A stretch of DNA of 43,661 nucleotides from Methylococcales bacterium (GCA_028714175.1 JAQTMV010000012.1:1-43661), one strand, 5' to 3'. Counted from the first letter of the stretch, positions 8,807-16,266 are shown. The notes: generated by a model from the sequence alone, not told the origin. Numbers and translations: made by a program.

Positions 8807-9397
8807 TTAATAATCCTTAGGCAAACGCGCCGCCAAATCATCCCATTGAATGACAATCTCCGGCAACACACTGACGGCGGTTCCACCTTGCAATTCGTAG
8901 AGTTCGGGCTTGCCGTATTCGCCATCAATCAAACGATAGACGGTCAACACGCGATCAATAGGATGAATCAACCAATACTCACGTACTCCGTGACGTTCAT
9001 AAAGCTGACGTTTCCTGATTTGGTCGTGACCGGCCGTTGACGGCGACAGCACTTCCACCACCCAATCGGGCGCGCCACGGACACCGCGGCGATCCAGTTT
9101 ATTCGGATCGCAAACCACTAAAACATCCGGTTGTACAACAGTATCAATATGTTCATCCGCTTCATCCTGTTTCGGCAAGCGCACATCTACCGGAGCAATG
9201 AAGGCCCGGCAAAGCTTGCCCTTTAACGCCAATCTGGCTTGAACATAAATTTCACCTGCAACATCCTGATGTGCCAAATCCGGCGCAGGAGCCATCAAAT
9301 ACGCATCACCATCGATCAGCTCATAACGCGCTTCATCCGGCCAGGTTAAATAATCACCGTAACAATGATATTGACTGTCTTTAATAGCTAAGCTCAT
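8807..9397 (-). CDS. Uma2 (DUF820) family PD-(D/E)xK nuclease-like protein
   Basis: The 196-aa protein matches the Uma2/DUF820 family, abundant in cyanobacteria and accessory regions of other bacteria and presumed to have a restriction-endonuclease-like fold. Visible landmarks are ARYELIDGDAYLMAPAP near the N-terminus, the PDVLVVCDPNKL strand with its acidic residue, DWVVEVLSPSTAGHD (the E of VVEVLS is the usual core acid), and KRQLYERHGVREYWLIHP. Length is normal for the family. It lies alone, on the same strand as ppdK but divergent from proS. A cellular role is not established for this family; involvement in mobile DNA or nucleic acid processing is only a guess. Confidence 0.85.
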   Translation of the reverse strand: MSLAIKDSQYHCYGDYLTWPDEARYELIDGDAYLMAPAPDLAHQDVAGEIYVQARLALKGKLCRAFIAPVDVRLPKQDEADEHIDTVVQPDVLVVCDPNKLDRRGVRGAPDWVVEVLSPSTAGHDQIRKRQLYERHGVREYWLIHPIDRVLTVYRLIDGEYGKPELYELQGGTAVSVLPEIVIQWDDLAARLPKDY

Positions 9398-9704
9398 AAA
9401 TCTTCTTCTCGTGTACTTTAATCAATGTCAGTATGAATAAGGCAATGCCCGCCCGCAAGATAATGGCTTGTCGGCATTTCATAATCAAACACCTGCTTCT
9501 TTTCGAACAATATCCTGATCAATGCCAAGATGCCAAGCATGATACAGACAACGAATTGTGTAACGGGAGCGTAGCACAAACCGCTTGCCAATCTCCAAAC
9601 TTTTTTGAAGTTCCAGCTTTCTACACAGCATTCCCAAGCAGGAACTTGGGAAGTCACCAAAAATCTGTAAAATAGCCGTTTTATTTTTCACTTTTGAATT
9701 CATC
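9398..9704. other. Intergenic region between the Uma2-type gene and proS
   Basis: This 307-bp spacer should hold the divergent promoters of the Uma2-type gene and proS, but I cannot pin either one. Minus-strand frames at 9418-9660 and 9485-9715 lack ribosome sites and recognisable motifs, so they are not called. A perfect palindrome lies at 9631-9652. Confidence 0.4.
9631..9652. repeat. Short palindromic repeat (TTCCCAAG / CTTGGGAA)
   Basis: TTCCCAAG (9631-9638) and CTTGGGAA (9645-9652) form a perfect eight-base inverted repeat with a six-base loop, about 50 bp upstream of proS. Similar TTCCCAAG...CTTGGGAA palindromes are, from memory, common dispersed repeats in environmental proteobacteria. 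There is no T tract, so it is not a terminator. Confidence 0.45.
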
Positions 9705-11417
9705 ATGCGTACCACTCAATTCCCTCTTAATACCGTTAAAGAAACGCCTGCTGACGCTGAAATCGCCAGCCATCAACTGATGATACGCGCCGGGCTCATC
9801 CGTAAACTCGCCGCCGGTCTTTATAGCTGGCTGCCATTAGGCCTTCGGGTCTTACGCAAAGTAGAAAAAATCACGCGGGAGGAAATGGAAAAAGCCGGTG
9901 CGCTGGAAGTATTAATGCCTGCCCTGCAACCCGCCGAACTCTGGCAGGAAACAGGACGCTGGGAGCAATACGGCCCCGAACTGGCGCGTTTAAAAGATCG
10001 CCATGACCGTGATTTCTGCCTGGGTCCTACCCATGAAGAAATCATTACTGATCTGGCGCGTAATGAAATCAAAAGCTATAAACAATTACCTATTACCTAT
10101 TATCAAGTGCAAACAAAATTCCGCGATGAAATCCGTCCCCGCTTCGGTGTCATGCGTTCGCGCGAATTCATCATGAAGGATGCCTATTCCTTTCACCTGG
10201 ATCAAGACTCGTTACAGGGAACCTACGATGTCATGTATCAGGCTTACAGCAACATTTTCAATCACTTGGGGCTAAAGTTCCGAGCCGTTATCGCTGACTC
10301 CGGTTCAATTGGCGGCGCCGTATCCCATGAATTTCATGTACTGGCGGAGTCGGGTGAAGATGCGATCGCATTCTCGACGGGCAGCGATTACGCGGCCAAT
10401 GTTGAAAAAGCTGAAGCTGTTATGCCCGAAGGCGGTCGCGGTCCGGCAACGGCTGAATTGACATTGATTGATACACCTGATCAGCACAGCATCGAAGACA
10501 TCAGCAAATTTTTCAATATCCAGGCAAGTCAATGCCTCAAGACCCTGATTGTTAAAGGTGAGGAAGACAGCCTGGTAGCTTTACTATTAAGAGGCGATCA
10601 TGAACTGAATAAAATTAAAGCGGAAAAAATTGATGGCCTTGCCTCCCCACTGGAATTTGCCGGCGAAGAAGATGTAATCCGCGCTTGCAACTGTAAATCC
10701 GGTTCAATAGGCCCGATAGGCCTGATTATTAAAATCATTGCAGACCGCAGCGTGGCGCTGATGTCAGATTTTGTCTGTGGCGCTAATCAGGATGGCAAAC
10801 ATTACCAGGGCGTCAATTGGGAACGTGATTTACCTGTTCCGGTACAAATAGAAGACATCCGCACCGTAGTTGAAGGTGATGCCAGTCCTGACGGTACAGG
10901 CAAGCTCACACTGGCGCGCGGCATCGAAGTCGGCCATATTTTCCAACTGGGGACAAAATACAGTGCAGCAATGAAAGCCGGTGTTGTTAATGAAGGCGGG
11001 AAAAATCAAATCATGCTGATGGGCTGTTACGGCATCGGTATTTCCCGCGTCGTTGCTGCTGCCATTGAACAAAACCATGATAGCAAAGGCATTATCTGGC
11101 CAGTTAATCTTGCCCCGTTTCAAGTCGCACTGTGTCCGATGAATATGCACAAATCCGAACGCCTGAAACAGGCGTCGGAAAAGTTATATCAGGACTTGTT
11201 GGCTGCGGGCATTGAGGTGTTATACGATGACAGAAAGGTCCGTGCCGGCTTTATGTTTTCCGATATGGAGCTGATCGGTATTCCGCATTGCATCGTTTTG
11301 GGTGATCGTGGCCTGGATTCCGGCACCGTCGAATACAAGGCCAGAACCGCGCAGGAAAACGAGGAAATCCCGTTTGCAGATATTATTGATTTTCTAAAAG
11401 AAAAACTGAACAGTTAA
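9705..11417 (+). CDS. proS: Prolyl-tRNA synthetase (bacterial type, with editing domain)
   Basis: Class II aminoacyl-tRNA synthetase that charges tRNA-Pro with proline in the cytoplasm. The 570 aa show the standard bacterial plan: N-terminal [20 protein letters not shown], motif 2 region [19 protein letters not shown] (137-155), an inserted YbaK-like editing domain (about 235-390, including [20 protein letters not shown]), motif 3 [10 protein letters not shown] (443-452) and an anticodon-binding domain at the C-terminus. The ATG at 9705 matches the family start, although the ribosome site is weak. It stands alone, with an IS630 fragment directly downstream. Confidence 0.98.
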   Translation: MRTTQFPLNTVKETPADAEIASHQLMIRAGLIRKLAAGLYSWLPLGLRVLRKVEKITREEMEKAGALEVLMPALQPAELWQETGRWEQYGPELARLKDRHDRDFCLGPTHEEIITDLARNEIKSYKQLPITYYQVQTKFRDEIRPRFGVMRSREFIMKDAYSFHLDQDSLQGTYDVMYQAYSNIFNHLGLKFRAVIADSGSIGGAVSHEFHVLAESGEDAIAFSTGSDYAANVEKAEAVMPEGGRGPATAELTLIDTPDQHSIEDISKFFNIQASQCLKTLIVKGEEDSLVALLLRGDHELNKIKAEKIDGLASPLEFAGEEDVIRACNCKSGSIGPIGLIIKIIADRSVALMSDFVCGANQDGKHYQGVNWERDLPVPVQIEDIRTVVEGDASPDGTGKLTLARGIEVGHIFQLGTKYSAAMKAGVVNEGGKNQIMLMGCYGIGISRVVAAAIEQNHDSKGIIWPVNLAPFQVALCPMNMHKSERLKQASEKLYQDLLAAGIEVLYDDRKVRAGFMFSDMELIGIPHCIVLGDRGLDSGTVEYKARTAQENEEIPFADIIDFLKEKLNS

Positions 11418-11430
11418 AACAAGAGAAAAC

Positions 11431-11570
11431 AACTTTATTGAGTTGCTTTATTTGCCACCCTATTCACCCAACCTGAATTTGATCGAACGGTTATGGCGTT
11501 TCGTCAAAAAAAACAGGTTCTGTATTGCAAGCATTATCTCGCATGTGCCTATTTTGGTTGAGCGAATTGG
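11431..11570 (+). pseudogene. IS630-family transposase 3'-end fragment
   Basis: A frame starting near 11431 reads IELLYLPPYSPNLNLIERLW, the hallmark end of IS630-family DDE transposases, where the E of LIERLW is the last catalytic acid. Reading then needs one extra A in the A8 tract after 11500 to continue as FVKKKQVLYCKHYL. Only about 45 codons are left, with no start, no DD residues and no recognisable terminal repeats. It begins 14 bases after proS, so an element probably inserted here and was then deleted. Confidence 0.75.
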
Positions 11571-11880
11571 TGCCAAGTTCGTGGTTGAGAAACAGGGATA
11601 GGGGACAGAGTTCGGTTGTTATTGTTGGAGGATATTAAGCTTAATGCAGGCTTTTTGCGCAATCCCCATTGTTCGTGTCCATTTAAATCGTGCAATTGAA
11701 CACCAGTTTTGCTAAATCAATGGCAAACGCTTAATATTCGTCTCCCACTCATCAGCCGTTTGTCTGGGCAGCAAAAATTTTTATCCATCTGGCATTTCGG
11801 CCACGAGGCGGTGAGACCCCATTATCCCTGCTAGATAATAGTTCAAAGTTACTGATTTTTTTACTTTTAAGGAGATTTTT
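11571..11880. other. Spacer upstream of the DUF900 hydrolase gene
   Basis: There are no convincing coding frames in these 310 bases. It may contain the missing rest of the IS630 element and the promoter of the following gene, whose ribosome site AAGGAG (11869-11874) is the only firm signal. Confidence 0.35.
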
Positions 11881-12858
11881 ATGGAAACCATTTACTTTGC
11901 GACCAACCGTAACCCCAACAATGCCCAGCCGCCGACCGATTTCGGCAAGGGTTTTTCAGATACCGGTTTGGGCGATCTTCGTTTTGGCCAGGCGAAAGTC
12001 AAAAGAGGGGCGTTAGACCCCAGCTCTATTCAGATATTGCCGGATAATTCCGCACAAGGATCGAAGATCCTATTCCAGCAATTACGTGAATCGATGAAGG
12101 CTCAGTCGCTAGATTCCCTACTGTTTATCCATGGTTTTAATGTCTCTTTTAAAGCTGCTGTCGAATCGGCTGCAAAAATCGGTGAGCGATACTCAAAAAT
12201 CTCTAATAAAACCTACCAACCGAACATTTTTGTATTTTCCTGGCCATCGGATGGTGAAGTGACCAGTTATGTTAACGATCGCCATGATGCCGAAGCCTCC
12301 GGCTATGCTTTCGCTCGCGGCTTGATGAAGCTTGCTACTTTCTTGAAATCTTCAAATAGCGAAGAAGCTTGTCAACAAAAAATTAATCTTATTGCTCACA
12401 GTATGGGCAACTACGTGCTGAGGCATGCCTTGCAGCAGGCCCAAAAAATTACCAACGGCGCCTCGTTAACACGCATTTTCGATAACATCGTCTTGACTGC
12501 TGCCGATGAAGACAATGACGCTTTTGAGTTCGATCATAAACTGGCAAAATTACCCGAGCTTGCGCAGCGGATTACGGTTTACTTCAACAATGGTGATTTA
12601 GCGCTAGCAACCAGCGATTTAACCAAGGGCAACCCTGATCGTTTAGGACATGACGGCCCAAGTAAGCCGCATCAAATACCCGCTAAAGTGGTTATCGTCG
12701 ATGCAAGCGATGTGGTTAAGGGGATTAGAGAACATTCCTACCATGTAGAAGAAGATAAAGTTGCCAAAGATATTATTGCGGTATTGCAAGGGGAAAGTTC
12801 CGATAAGATTCCCTCTCGGCAGTATGTGCCGCATGCCAATAAATTCAGATTGTTCTAA
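11881..12858 (+). CDS. Alpha/beta hydrolase, DUF900 type
   Basis: A 325-aa cytoplasmic alpha/beta-hydrolase of the DUF900 (lipase/esterase-like) group. Visible landmarks are the oxyanion-loop motif LLFIHGFNVSF (81-90), FVFSWPSDGEVTSYVNDRHD (117-136, a typical DUF900 stretch) and the nucleophile elbow HSMGN (173-177, S174). D or E in the TAADEDNDAF segment and a C-terminal histidine near EHSYH could complete the triad. There is no signal peptide. The start is well supported by AAGGAG six bases upstream. It stands alone between an IS630 fragment and toxin-antitoxin debris. Substrate unknown. Confidence 0.85.
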   Translation: METIYFATNRNPNNAQPPTDFGKGFSDTGLGDLRFGQAKVKRGALDPSSIQILPDNSAQGSKILFQQLRESMKAQSLDSLLFIHGFNVSFKAAVESAAKIGERYSKISNKTYQPNIFVFSWPSDGEVTSYVNDRHDAEASGYAFARGLMKLATFLKSSNSEEACQQKINLIAHSMGNYVLRHALQQAQKITNGASLTRIFDNIVLTAADEDNDAFEFDHKLAKLPELAQRITVYFNNGDLALATSDLTKGNPDRLGHDGPSKPHQIPAKVVIVDASDVVKGIREHSYHVEEDKVAKDIIAVLQGESSDKIPSRQYVPHANKFRLF

Positions 12859-12894
12859 ACTTATCATCTACCGGTAGCAGAACAGCTGCTTCTG

Positions 12895-12925
12895 TAGAAC
12901 GCGGGAGAGAGACGCCCGCGCTCTA
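12895..12925. repeat. GC-rich inverted repeat downstream of the DUF900 gene
   Basis: TAGAACGCGGG (12895-12905) pairs with CCCGCGCTCTA (12915-12925) with one mismatch around a nine-base loop. It lacks a T tract, so it is more likely a dispersed palindromic repeat than an intrinsic terminator, though it could protect the 3' end of the hydrolase transcript. Confidence 0.45.
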
Positions 12926-12965
12926 ATCGCCCTAAAAATCCGTGAGCAAGGAGAAAGCGTCCGCT

Positions 12966-13031
12966 ATAACTGAAGCCACCATCACCTGTATTAATTGCAA
13001 CACCAAAATCCGACTGACCGAATCGCTAGCA
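12966..13031 (+). pseudogene. Fragment of a DUF2130 protein N-terminus
   Basis: The frame reads TEATITCINCNTKIRLTES followed by LA, which closely matches the characteristic beginning of DUF2130 proteins (a CxxC zinc-ribbon followed by an LTESLA motif). Only about 22 codons remain and an ATA sits where the start ATG would be. It runs straight into a GNAT fragment, so it is a deletion scar. Confidence 0.5.
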
Positions 13032-13047
13032 TATAAGTGGTCGCTGG

Positions 13048-13293
13048 ACTCCCGTTGCCAAACCGGGAAGACTTGCCATTGACGTTGACTTTCAGGGGCG
13101 GCGGTTGGGTGGAGCGCTTCTCTGGGATGCCATTATGCGAGCCTCGCATTCCGAGGTAGCTGTTTTCGCACTTGTCGTTGATGCCAAGGACGATCTTGCG
13201 GAAGCTTTCTATCGGCATTACGGTTTTACATCCTTCAGTTCTATCCCTTGCCAACTCATTCTCCCGCTTGCGAACCTTACGTTCAAAGGCTAA
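13048..13293 (+). pseudogene. C-terminal fragment of a TacT-like GNAT acetyltransferase toxin
   Basis: The frame reads PGRLAIDVDFQGRRLGGALL, then VFALVVDAKDDLAEAFYRHY and GFTSF, ending with TAA at 13291-13293. This is the acetyl-CoA-binding half of GNAT toxins of the DUF1778-GNAT (TacA/TacT) type; the N-terminal half is gone. In the frame upstream a stop lies at 13027-13029, and no proper start with ribosome site exists. A complete module of the same class lies 600 bp further on in the opposite orientation, not identical, so this is a second, decayed module. Confidence 0.75.
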
Positions 13294-13402
13294 ACATCCC
13301 AAAAATAACCGTTTTCAAGATATTCAACAGCACTATACAGATCCTGCTTAGCGCTTAATACAATGTTAGACCCAGGTGTTGGAGGCTGTGAATGCTTTGC
13401 TG

Positions 13403-13915
13403 TCAATCAGGTTCAGCCAAAATTGATCGAACTGTTTCTATCGTCATGAGCAGAGTCATCGGCTGCAAAGGCGATTCCACGAAGCCGCGTGAAAGGTAGA
13501 ACTGCTTGGCCTGGTCAGAAAGAGCATGAACCAATATGGCGAATACGCCGGCATCACCGGCGACGTTGACTGCCCGCATCAGCGCATCGCGCAGCAGTGC
13601 CTGCCCGATTCCCTGATTATGGTAGCGCTTATCGACGGCGAGCCGACCGAGCAGCAGGACTGGCAACGGGTTTGGCATGTTGCGCCGCATCGCCTTGGGC
13701 GCCGCCTCATGGCTGATAGCACCAGCCGACAGGCTGTAGTAACCAATGACGGCCGCGCCTGCACACACCACGAAGCAGCGCGAAGCGCCAGCCGCATGGT
13801 TCTTGAGCGCGCGCTTTTTGAGCCATTCGTTCAGGGATGACTCGCCACTGTCAAAATTCGCCAGCTCTTGATCAGCAGTAATCGGCGCGGGTGGTGTGAA
13901 ATCAAGCCCTGTCAT
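13403..13915 (-). CDS. GNAT-family toxin (TacT-like)
   Basis: Type II toxins of this class acetylate the amino group of charged tRNAs and stop translation. The 170-aa protein has the standard layout: FDSGESSLNEWLKKRALKNH in the N-terminal third, GYYSLSAGAI mid-protein, the acetyl-CoA loop LGRLAVDKRYHNQGIGQALL (NQGIGQ as the Q/RxxGxG/A motif) and the late FAILVHALSDQAKQFYLSRG motif. The start ATG overlaps the antitoxin stop by four bases, so the two are translationally coupled with the antitoxin first. It appears complete. Confidence 0.9.
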   Translation of the reverse strand: MTGLDFTPPAPITADQELANFDSGESSLNEWLKKRALKNHAAGASRCFVVCAGAAVIGYYSLSAGAISHEAAPKAMRRNMPNPLPVLLLGRLAVDKRYHNQGIGQALLRDALMRAVNVAGDAGVFAILVHALSDQAKQFYLSRGFVESPLQPMTLLMTIETVRSILAEPD

Positions 13916-14199
13916 TTCTCCCAGGGCGCTTTCGTCTTGAGCAACCGGCGTAGCTTGCCAGTCGGTGGCAATGGGTGATCGAGCAGCGCCTGAAATTTAG
14001 CAAAGGTGCCTTCATCGACCGTGAAGAATGCTTGGTCGAGCAGCACGTTTTCCGCCTCGCGACAGGCGGCTTCAAGCATGAAATCAGACCGGCTGCGGCC
14101 TAGACGATCTGCGGCCTGGTCGATTAGATCGCGCTGTCTGGCTTTGGCGCGGATGTTGATGGAAACGGAAACCGCTTCTCTGGTTTGTGCACGTAGCAT
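13912..14199 (-). CDS. DUF1778 ribbon-helix-helix antitoxin (TacA-like)
   Basis: Partner of the GNAT toxin: it binds the toxin through its C-terminus and represses the operon through an N-terminal ribbon-helix-helix. The start used here is the ATG at 14197-14199, because AAAGGAG stands eight bases upstream; a longer frame reaching 14226 would cover that ribosome site and the operator. The 95-aa protein begins MLRAQTREAVSVSINIRAKA, with the basic strand and LIDQAADRLGRSRSDFMLEA helices, and ends in the toxin-binding tail around VDEGTFAKFQALLDHPLPPT. It forms a bicistronic operon with the toxin gene. Confidence 0.9.
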   Translation of the reverse strand: MLRAQTREAVSVSINIRAKARQRDLIDQAADRLGRSRSDFMLEAACREAENVLLDQAFFTVDEGTFAKFQALLDHPLPPTGKLRRLLKTKAPWEK

Positions 14200-14212
14200 G
14201 GCTATACTCCTT

Positions 14213-14245
14213 TGTATACGCTTCAAGCATACATTATTGTATAGA
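14213..14245. promoter_or_regulatory. Probable operator of the TacA/TacT-like operon
   Basis: Directly upstream of the antitoxin ribosome site are three similar short elements, GTATAC, GCATAC and GTATAG, spaced by seven and six bases. The first is a perfect palindrome. Clusters like this are usual binding sites for ribbon-helix-helix antitoxins that autoregulate. The assignment rests on position and repeat pattern only. Confidence 0.45.
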
Positions 14246-14289
14246 ATGTTGCAACACAGTCAATGGTGTATTATCCACCCTCTTTCCCT

Positions 14290-14334
14290 GCCTTTCCTGT
14301 ATGTGATGATGTCCTTTACCACTATAGGAAAGGC
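14290..14334. repeat. Twelve-base-pair imperfect hairpin
   Basis: GCCTTTCCTGTA (14290-14301) pairs with TATAGGAAAGGC (14323-14334), one G-U, 21-base loop. It lies in the 300-bp spacer between the toxin-antitoxin promoter and the first RAYT remnant, and has no T tract. It may be a palindromic repeat or a miniature mobile element relic. Confidence 0.45.
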
Positions 14335-14373
14335 GGATTTCGCGATTGAATGTTAATGGGAATATTTTGTGGA

Positions 14374-14401
14374 CCGGGTTGCAGCGCTAGCAGAAACCCG
14401 G
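14374..14401 (+). repeat. REP-type palindrome, family A, copy 1
   Basis: CCGGGTT (14374-14380) and AACCCGG (14395-14401) flank the core AGCGCTAGC (14383-14391). The same core occurs in opposite orientation at 14495-14503, making an inverted REP pair just past the 3' end of the RAYT remnant. Confidence 0.6.
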
Positions 14402-14481
14402 CATTCGTCCAGATGGCGAGATGTTTGAATTGGAAAAAGCCATGAAGATTGTCAGGGCAAACGGTTGGCTTTGGCATGGGT

Positions 14482-14512
14482 TAGCTGGGTTTTCGCTAGC
14501 GCTTCAGCCTAC
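14482..14512 (-). repeat. REP-type palindrome, family A, copy 2 (overlaps RAYT stop)
   Basis: This is the inverted partner of 14374-14401: the core GCTAGCGCT lies at 14495-14503, with imperfect arms TAGCTG and CAGCCTA. It overlaps the stop codon of the RAYT remnant. REP pairs at RAYT ends are the expected substrate architecture for these enzymes. Confidence 0.55.
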
Positions 14513-15050
14513 GCGCTTTGATCTTCGTTAATAGCGGTAACCCATTCACGCGACAGCAAGCCGAGGCTGACGTATTTGTGGAACGAAGAATACGGCCAGT
14601 CGGCAACGCATTTCGTCAACCCATGTTTTACCGGATTCCAGTGAATATAATCAACATGCCTTTGAAAATCGGTGTCATCGCGAAGCGTATTCTCCCAAAC
14701 CTGTCCTGAGCGAGTCGAAGGAATCGTCGTTGCCAAAGCCGATATTCGCCACGGTTGTCAGGAGTTAACGGCATTCCCGATGTACGCAGCTCGCGCGTGA
14801 AGTGGGATTTGATCGCCCGCCAGCGTCCCGAATAATCGGCATCGCCGTCAGGCAGAGTCCAAACAGCATGCAAGTGATCCGGCAGGATAACAATGGCGTC
14901 GATGGTAAAAGGCCGTTCCGCCCGCACCGTGCGAAACGCGTCTCGCAGTAGCCCGACGTGCCGGACCAGGACATCGGCGGAGCGATCCCGCAAAGCCACC
15001 GTAAAGAAATACGTTCCGCCAACAACCCGATTCCGCCGATATAACACCAT
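14509..15050 (-). pseudogene. REP-associated tyrosine transposase (RAYT), copy 1, interrupted by a 23-nt insertion
   Basis: RAYTs are single-strand HUH/Y1 nucleases thought to mobilise REP palindromes. The 5' frame (14628-15050) begins MVLYRRNRVVGGTYFFTVAL and carries the HUH-type motif in ILPDHLHAVW. The 3' frame (14509-14736) holds FQRHVDYIHWNPVKHG with the candidate nucleophile tyrosine. They join at YRLWQRRF / WENTLRDDTDF, exactly where 23 extra bases (about 14700-14722) break the frame. Removing them restores a continuous protein of about 175 aa. The gene is flanked by REP palindromes on both sides, an intact reptron layout apart from the insertion. A second, shorter copy lies at 15829-16206. 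Confidence 0.85.
14698..14724. repeat. 23-nt insertion element with TCCT/AGGA arms inside RAYT copy 1
   Basis: On the plus strand the core is CCTGTCCTGAGCGAGTCGAAG. It is bounded by reading frames that fit together only if it is removed. The same core occurs in RAYT copy 2 near 15855-15877. From memory, TCCTTCGACTCGCTCAGGACA-type motifs are dispersed palindromes in many bacterial genomes. Exact ends are ambiguous by a few bases because flanking T and C residues repeat. Confidence 0.6.
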
Positions 15051-15079
15051 ACCACACCATCAATAAGTTCGAAATTCGC

Positions 15080-15110
15080 GTAGCCCATATGTAGCGTAGC
15101 GGAATACGGG
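15080..15110 (+). repeat. REP-type palindrome, family B, left copy 1
   Basis: Begins GTAGCCC and ends GGAATACGGG with a GTAGCGTAGC middle, the classic REP form GTAGCCC...GCGGAATxCGGG. It lies about 30 bp upstream of the RAYT copy 1 start and faces a second, inverted REP at 15129-15159, so the two form a BIME-like pair. Confidence 0.75.
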
Positions 15111-15128
15111 ATGATCGGAGCCACGAAA

Positions 15129-15159
15129 CCCCGGATTCCGCAAGCTCCATCCAGGCTAC
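15129..15159 (-). repeat. REP-type palindrome, family B, left copy 2
   Basis: CCCCGGATTCCGCAAGC followed by TCCATCCAGGCTAC, the reverse orientation of the REP at 15080. The same 31 bases are found at 16284-16314, and a divergent relative at 43324-43354. Confidence 0.75.
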
Positions 15160-15301
15160 TTGCTAATGAGGTTCATTTTGCGAGTTACTAGGCAACGCGA
15201 TAGCCTTCTCATCAAGCAATATTCTCAATTTTTAATCAACATCGCATCATAGATGGGCACGCGCAACGTTTGCCCATCCAACACACGGGGCCTGTTTCTA
15301 A

Positions 15302-15331
15302 TTGAGTGTCAAGCAGGGACTGTGCTAAACT
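15302..15331 (+). promoter_or_regulatory. Candidate hicAB promoter
   Basis: TTGAGT (15302-15307) and TAAACT (15326-15331) are separated by 18 bases. The expected transcription start falls at or next to the hicA ATG (15338). GTGTC (15306-15310) and GACAC (15333-15337) form inverted half-sites across the promoter, a possible binding site for an autoregulator. This is a motif-level prediction. Confidence 0.35.
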
Positions 15332-15337
15332 CGACAC

Positions 15338-15526
15338 ATGAAAATCAAAGATCTTATCGATATGATTGAATTAGATGGCAGGCAGCAGGTGCGGCAAAAA
15401 GGCAGCCATCGACAATTCCACCACCCCATCAAATCCGGTACGGTCACAGTTGCTGGCAAACCCAGCGTGGACGTTCCTCCTGGAACGCTTATTAGTGTTT
15501 TGAAACAAGCTGGACTCAAGCAGTAG
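15338..15526 (+). CDS. hicA: HicA-family mRNA interferase toxin
   Basis: HicA toxins have a double-stranded-RNA-binding-like fold and cleave mRNA with one histidine. The 62-aa protein has the defining motif QKGSHRQFHHP with catalytic H24, and the C-terminal VDVPPGTLISVLKQAGL. There is no Shine-Dalgarno sequence before the ATG, and the candidate promoter would start transcription about at the ATG, so a leaderless message is possible. hicB follows after eight bases. The module lies between two RAYT-containing repeats. Confidence 0.92.
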   Translation: MKIKDLIDMIELDGRQQVRQKGSHRQFHHPIKSGTVTVAGKPSVDVPPGTLISVLKQAGLKQ

Positions 15527-15534
15527 AGGTTTAT

Positions 15535-15747
15535 ATGCGTTATATGGTTGTTATTGAAGAAGGCCCGACAAGTTTTGGTGCCTATGTCCCTGACCTTCCG
15601 GGCTGCATAGCTGTAGGTGAGTCATCACAAGAGGCACTGCAACTTATTCAAGAAGCTATCGAATTTCACATTGAAGGGCTTAAAGTAGAAGGTCAGCGCA
15701 TTCCGACACCACATTCTTCAAGCACGTTCGTTGAGGTTCATGCCTAA
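15535..15747 (+). CDS. hicB: HicB-family antitoxin, short form
   Basis: The 70-aa protein is the partial-RNase-H-fold antitoxin that blocks HicA. It shows the family core YMVVIEEGPTSFGAYVPDLP, then GCIAVGESSQEALQLIQEAI and the helix EFHIEGLKVEGQRIPTP. It lacks an added helix-turn-helix or ribbon-helix-helix tail, as in other short HicB proteins, so autoregulation may depend on the complex. AGAGG stands seven bases before the ATG, a better ribosome site than hicA has, consistent with antitoxin excess. Confidence 0.92.
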   Translation: MRYMVVIEEGPTSFGAYVPDLPGCIAVGESSQEALQLIQEAIEFHIEGLKVEGQRIPTPHSSSTFVEVHA

Positions 15748-15828
15748 CAGGATGCAAGAGTGGGTTTGTCTTGCAAGATAACATTGCTGGAGTAATGTGA
15801 GTATTATTGGTAACAGAAATTAATTCAT

Positions 15829-16206
15829 GTGTCATCGCGAATCGTATGCTCCAAACCTGTCCTGAGCGAGTCGAAGGAATCGTCGTTGCCAAAGCCGATA
15901 TTCGCCACGGTTGTCAGGAGTTAATGGCATTCCCGATGTACGCAACTCGCGCGTGAAGTGGGATTTGATCGCCCGCCAGCGTCCCGAATAATCGGCATCG
16001 CCGTCAGGCAGAGTCCAAATAGCATGCAAGTGATCCGGCAGGATAACAATGGCGTCGATGGTAAAAGGTCTTTCCGCCCGCACCGTGCGAAATGCGTCTC
16101 GCAGTAGCCCGACGTGCCGCACCAGGACATCGGCGGAGCGATCCCGCAAAGCCACCGTAAAGAAATACGTTCCGCCAGCAACCAGATTCCGCCGATATAA
16201 CACCAT
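15829..16206 (-). pseudogene. REP-associated tyrosine transposase, copy 2, 3'-truncated
   Basis: This copy starts MVLYRRNLVAGGTYFFTVAL and is nearly identical to copy 1 through ILPDHLHAIW to YRLWQRRF, where the same 23-nt insertion puts it out of frame. Beyond the insertion the original text can still be read (EHTIRDDT, where copy 1 has ENTLRDDT) until the homology ends at about 15829, so the catalytic tyrosine region is missing. One G fewer after the insertion also changes the frame relative to copy 1. It cannot be active. The upstream REP pair is retained (16236-16314). Confidence 0.85.
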
Positions 16207-16235
16207 GCCACACCATCAATGAGTTCGAAATTCGC

Positions 16236-16266
16236 GTAGCCCGTATGTAGCATAGCGGAATACGGG
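16236..16266 (+). repeat. REP-type palindrome, family B, right copy 1
   Basis: GTAGCCCGTATGTAGCATAG followed by CGGAATACGGG, equivalent to 15080-15110 with two substitutions. It lies upstream of RAYT copy 2. Confidence 0.75.

Larger units (their letters stand above)
14672..15165. repeat. Long direct repeat, left copy (RAYT 5' part plus REPs)
   Basis: About 494 bp that recur at 15829-16320 with only scattered substitutions. The repeat covers most of the RAYT 5' frame, the 23-nt insertion, the upstream region and two REP palindromes, and both copies stop at the same base after the last REP (GCTACTTGCTA). The copies are in the same orientation and bracket hicAB. Confidence 0.85.

Noticed and set aside
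9418-9715. Minus-strand ORFs between the Uma2-type gene and proS
   Set aside because: Two overlapping frames, no ribosome sites, one crosses into proS and the palindrome at 9631; no recognisable motif.
13526-13840. 104-codon plus-strand ORF inside the GNAT toxin gene
   Set aside because: Antisense shadow of a clear GNAT gene.
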